Positions 61,703 through 64,000 of a DNA stretch of 64,000 nt are shown here, one piece after another. Where the stretch lies: NCBI RefSeq assembly GCF_040807025.1, contig NC_090942.1, forward strand, positions 193,930,247 through 193,994,246, given 5' to 3'. The DNA comes from Struthio camelus (lineage: Eukaryota; Chordata; Aves; Struthioniformes; Struthionidae). The notes under the pieces are model-generated. The model ran no database searches, was not told the DNA's origin, and saw only the letters and a list, made by a program, of their open reading frames with translations. The position numbers and the translations under genes were made by a program. The stretch's first letter is position 1. Every line of letters begins with the position of its first letter.

Positions 61703-63605
61703 ATGGACAGGTTCGTGTGGGCCAGCGGCCTGCTGGAGCTGGAGGAGACGCTGGTGATCCAGCAGCGCGGCGTGCGCGTCTACGACGGGGAGGAGAAGGT
61801 GACGCGGCGGCGCCGCTGGCGGCCGGGCCCGGCGGCCGGGCGGGCGGGCTCGGGGGCCGGCAGGGGCACACGGGCCTTGGTGCGGGCCGTAGGGGCGCGG
61901 CGGTGCTGGGACCGCCAGGGGCCTGGCTGGGGGGTAACCGGGGACGGGGCTCTGGGGATGGGAGACGGGCGTTTGGGGCCTGGGCGTGGAGTACGGGAGA
62001 AAGGGTGCTTGAGGCCTGGCCGTGGGGTGTGGGAGAGGGGGGCCCGGCCGTGGGCTACGGGGGGGTACGGAAGAGGGGAGTGTTTGGGGCCCAGCCGTGG
62101 GGTATGGGAGAGGGGGGCGTTTGGGGCCCTGCCATGGGGTATCGGAGAGGGGGTGTTTGAGGCCCGGCCGGGGGTGCGGGAGAGGGAGGTGTGCGGGACC
62201 TGGCCGGGTGGTATGGGGGGGTACAGGAGAGGGGGGTATTTGGGGCCTGGCCGTGGGGTACAGGAGAGGTGCGGTACGGGAGAGGGGGGCGTGCGGGGCC
62301 TGGCTGTGGGATATGGCACAGAGGTTGTGGTCAGGGTATGGGATATTGGACAGGAGATGTGAGCAGTCTTGGTTTTGGGGTACAGTTAAGGGTTTTGATC
62401 TGGCTATAGGGTATCAGACAAGAGACGTGAGGAGCGTTGCTATGGGGGGTATCAGGCAAGGGATGTGACGTGGCTTTGAGAAGCATCACTCAGACGTCTA
62501 GGATGTGCTTGGAGTAGGTTTTGCTCTAAGGGTCTGACAGGGTTTGGCTCTATAGGAAGATTGCTGGGAAGAGACCCAGGGTTTGCGGGAGCAAGAAAGA
62601 CTGCAGACAGTGGGTGTCTCAGGGTTCGTGGAGGGTTGAGGTCCCAACAAGGTATAGCTGGTGTCCCTCTAATGAGACTTGATATCCATTGCTTTGAGTT
62701 CTCATTGTCTTCCTGTGCCCAGGCTCAGCCCTCCCTGATGTTGCTCCACACAACAAGCTGTGCTCTTTTGCTTTGATCTCGTGTACTAGGCATGTCATAT
62801 GTTTCGTACTTGGGTCATTCTGGTAGCCATGAAGTACTTTTTAACTTTAGTCCTGAGTGGTGGTGTTTTGCCCTTTGTTCTTATATTTCTGAACCAACCC
62901 AGTTACTGCTTCTCTTCCTTGCTGGACTAACTCTTGAGCTCTCTTCCGTTTTCTGCACCAGAATAGTTCCATACCCTCATAACAAGCTGTAAAAACTTGC
63001 CGTGGTTTTACAAATAGGAAGTGATTTACTAACAGGGTTTCCAAATAGCAATTGGTTTCTGATAGAAAAGGAACTTTTTCTTTCAACAGTAAAATGGGTA
63101 GACTATTCCTATGTGATAGGCCAGAAGATTTCAGGCTGTGTATAACATATTCTTATTAGATTGCTTTGCTTTTTTGCATAACTTGCTTTCTTTGTCCACG
63201 AATAATGTTCCAAGGCCAATAGCCCTTTTTAAATATAATATTTTGGAGTATTTGTATATCTTACCCAGCATATGGAGGGGAGGATTCTTCAGGATTTCCT
63301 GGGGGAAAGTTTATACAGTTGAAAAGGAAGTTTTTATATATGTATCTAATCCTTTTGTACTGGTTTTCTCTATTGTTTCATAAACTTCATTTATCTGAAA
63401 AAAGAGAGTGTTCTCAAAATATTGGCTTACTGAATCTGATTGCTGTGTTGTGGTAATGCATAATATTTCCAAAATCAATATTGATGCAACTTGCTGGTTG
63501 CATTTGTTGTTAATCTGTTCTGTTTTCCCCCTTTAGGCGAGGTTTGATAATGGGATATTATTGCTTAGCACACACCGGCTAATCTGGAGGGATCAGAAGA
63601 ATCAT
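61703..63605 (+). CDS. VPS36: VPS36, ESCRT-II subunit (first two coding exons)
   Basis: VPS36 is the ESCRT-II subunit that binds ubiquitinated cargo and 3-phosphoinositides through its N-terminal GLUE (PH-like) domain, for sorting into multivesicular bodies. Exon 1 is 61703-61798, 32 codons from a perfect Kozak context GCCGCCATGG; it starts [18 protein letters not shown] and ends YDGEEK, with donor GTGACG. Exon 2 is 63537-63605, 23 codons, [20 protein letters not shown]; acceptor ccctttag, donor GTAAGT. Both are phase 0 and nearly identical to human VPS36. Only about 55 of some 386 residues are in the window; the rest of the GLUE domain and the winged-helix domains lie beyond the right edge. 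It is divergent from CKAP2. Confidence 0.96.
61965..62330 (+). repeat. GC-rich minisatellite in VPS36 intron 1
   Basis: About nine degenerate units of roughly 35-38 bases (a few longer). The rough consensus is TTTGGGGCCTGGCCGTGGGG followed by TAYGGGAGAGGGGGGYG. Starts lie near 61970, 62008, 62040, 62080, 62118, 62153, 62188, 62236 and 62289. More decayed units seem to continue to about 62470. Frames stay open through it in several phases purely because of the repeat. Confidence 0.85.
62331..63536 (+). other. VPS36: Rest of VPS36 intron 1
   Basis: GC content drops quickly to the AT-rich genome background. No exon, RNA gene or repeat recognised. Confidence 0.55.
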
Positions 63606-64000
63606 GTAAGTCCCACTTTTTCTCTTGTGTGTTGTTCAATCTTAAATTCCATAATAAAGAACAGGTAGCTTACAATGAAAAAACGACAGGTGGGGAGGAG
63701 ATTTTTCTTTCATTTGTATGTGTGTTTTGTCCTACAAACATAGTCCATTTCTTCACTGATGGTGGAAAGAAAATTATGTACAAGGCATCCTTTTAATGAA
63801 ATGATCGTGCAGAGATGAGAAGGGATGGAAATTATTCATTCAAATTTTCCTTTTCTACAACACTCAAATTAGAGAAGAAAAGACACTGATAGCATGTACT
63901 AGAAACTGTTGGTTTTGAGACTGAAGATGAATGTGTCAGGCATATCATAACGTGAAGTCCTTTCCCAGGCTTCTTGTCTAGCTAGATCTTTTCTTCCTCA
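63606..64000 (+). other. VPS36: Start of VPS36 intron 2
   Basis: Begins with a strong GTAAGT donor and runs to the window edge without a further exon. Confidence 0.7.

Larger units (their letters stand above)
60120..61800. promoter_or_regulatory. CpG island and bidirectional CKAP2-VPS36 promoter
   Basis: GC-rich sequence covers the first exons of both divergent genes; the start codons are 1195 bp apart. The CKAP2 side has CCAAT boxes and a CHR-like element. The VPS36 side has repeated AAGATGGCGGC motifs. G-rich tracts lie at 60831-60841 and 61028-61057. Several long open frames on both strands are composition artefacts. Confidence 0.85.

Noticed and set aside
61252-62468. Plus-strand open frames of 302 and 258 codons around VPS36 exon 1
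   Set aside because: One shares the VPS36 exon 1 frame and then runs into the intron; the rest follow the minisatellite and CpG island. The clear donor at 61799 and homologous exon 2 at 63537 argue against them.
1-64000. Search for retroviral or LTR elements, CRISPR arrays, tRNA, rRNA and snRNA genes
   Set aside because: I found no paired LTR-like ends, no reverse-transcriptase or gag motifs beyond the CR1 3' scraps (which have no coding part), no regularly spaced repeats, and no recognisable structural RNA. Very old or short copies could be missed by eye.

Overview
This window is vertebrate nuclear DNA, most likely from a bird. Intron-rich genes are separated by AT-rich introns, and their 5' ends lie in GC-rich CpG islands. 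There is a CR1 LINE 3' end and no Alu- or B1-like SINE. The gene set matches the region around human 13q14.3. Five protein-coding genes are supported: ALG11 (+, 3' part only), NEK5 (-, complete coding region), NEK3 (-, complete), CKAP2 (-, complete) and VPS36 (+, first two coding exons only). All exon junctions were read by eye from splice sites, reading phase and recalled human protein sequences.

Layout. 1-2.9 kb: last two exons of ALG11. 2.9-4.6 kb: convergent 3' ends of ALG11 and NEK5. 4.6-30.6 kb: NEK5, 22 coding exons predicting 838 residues; its introns hold a 50-bp inverted repeat pair and a telomere-like, strand-asymmetric tract. 31.2-31.4 kb: CR1 3' end. 31.4-32.35 kb: CpG island, probably the NEK5 promoter. 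33.1-45.9 kb: NEK3, 15 coding exons, 499 residues. 46.7-47.3 kb: CpG island, probably the NEK3 promoter. 47.3-60.5 kb: CKAP2, 9 coding exons, 700 residues. 60.1-61.8 kb: CpG-rich bidirectional promoter between CKAP2 and VPS36. 61.7-64 kb: start of VPS36, whose first intron holds a GC-rich minisatellite.

How the genes relate. NEK5 and NEK3 are tandem NIMA-related kinase paralogues. Their kinase exons agree in phase and almost exactly in length, and they share a tail of phase 1-1 exons carrying an Arg-X-X-Trp ... Asn-Ile-Leu motif, so one duplication explains both. CKAP2 is a mitotic microtubule protein; its promoter has a CHR-like element plus two opposed CCAAT boxes, the arrangement of G2/M genes. 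ALG11 (N-glycan precursor assembly) and VPS36 (ESCRT-II) are housekeeping genes with no functional tie to the kinases. I found no retroviral or LTR element, no CRISPR array, no recognisable RNA gene and no exotic system. The most interesting material is the paired tail-exon duplication, the promoter architecture and the unexplained non-coding repeats.
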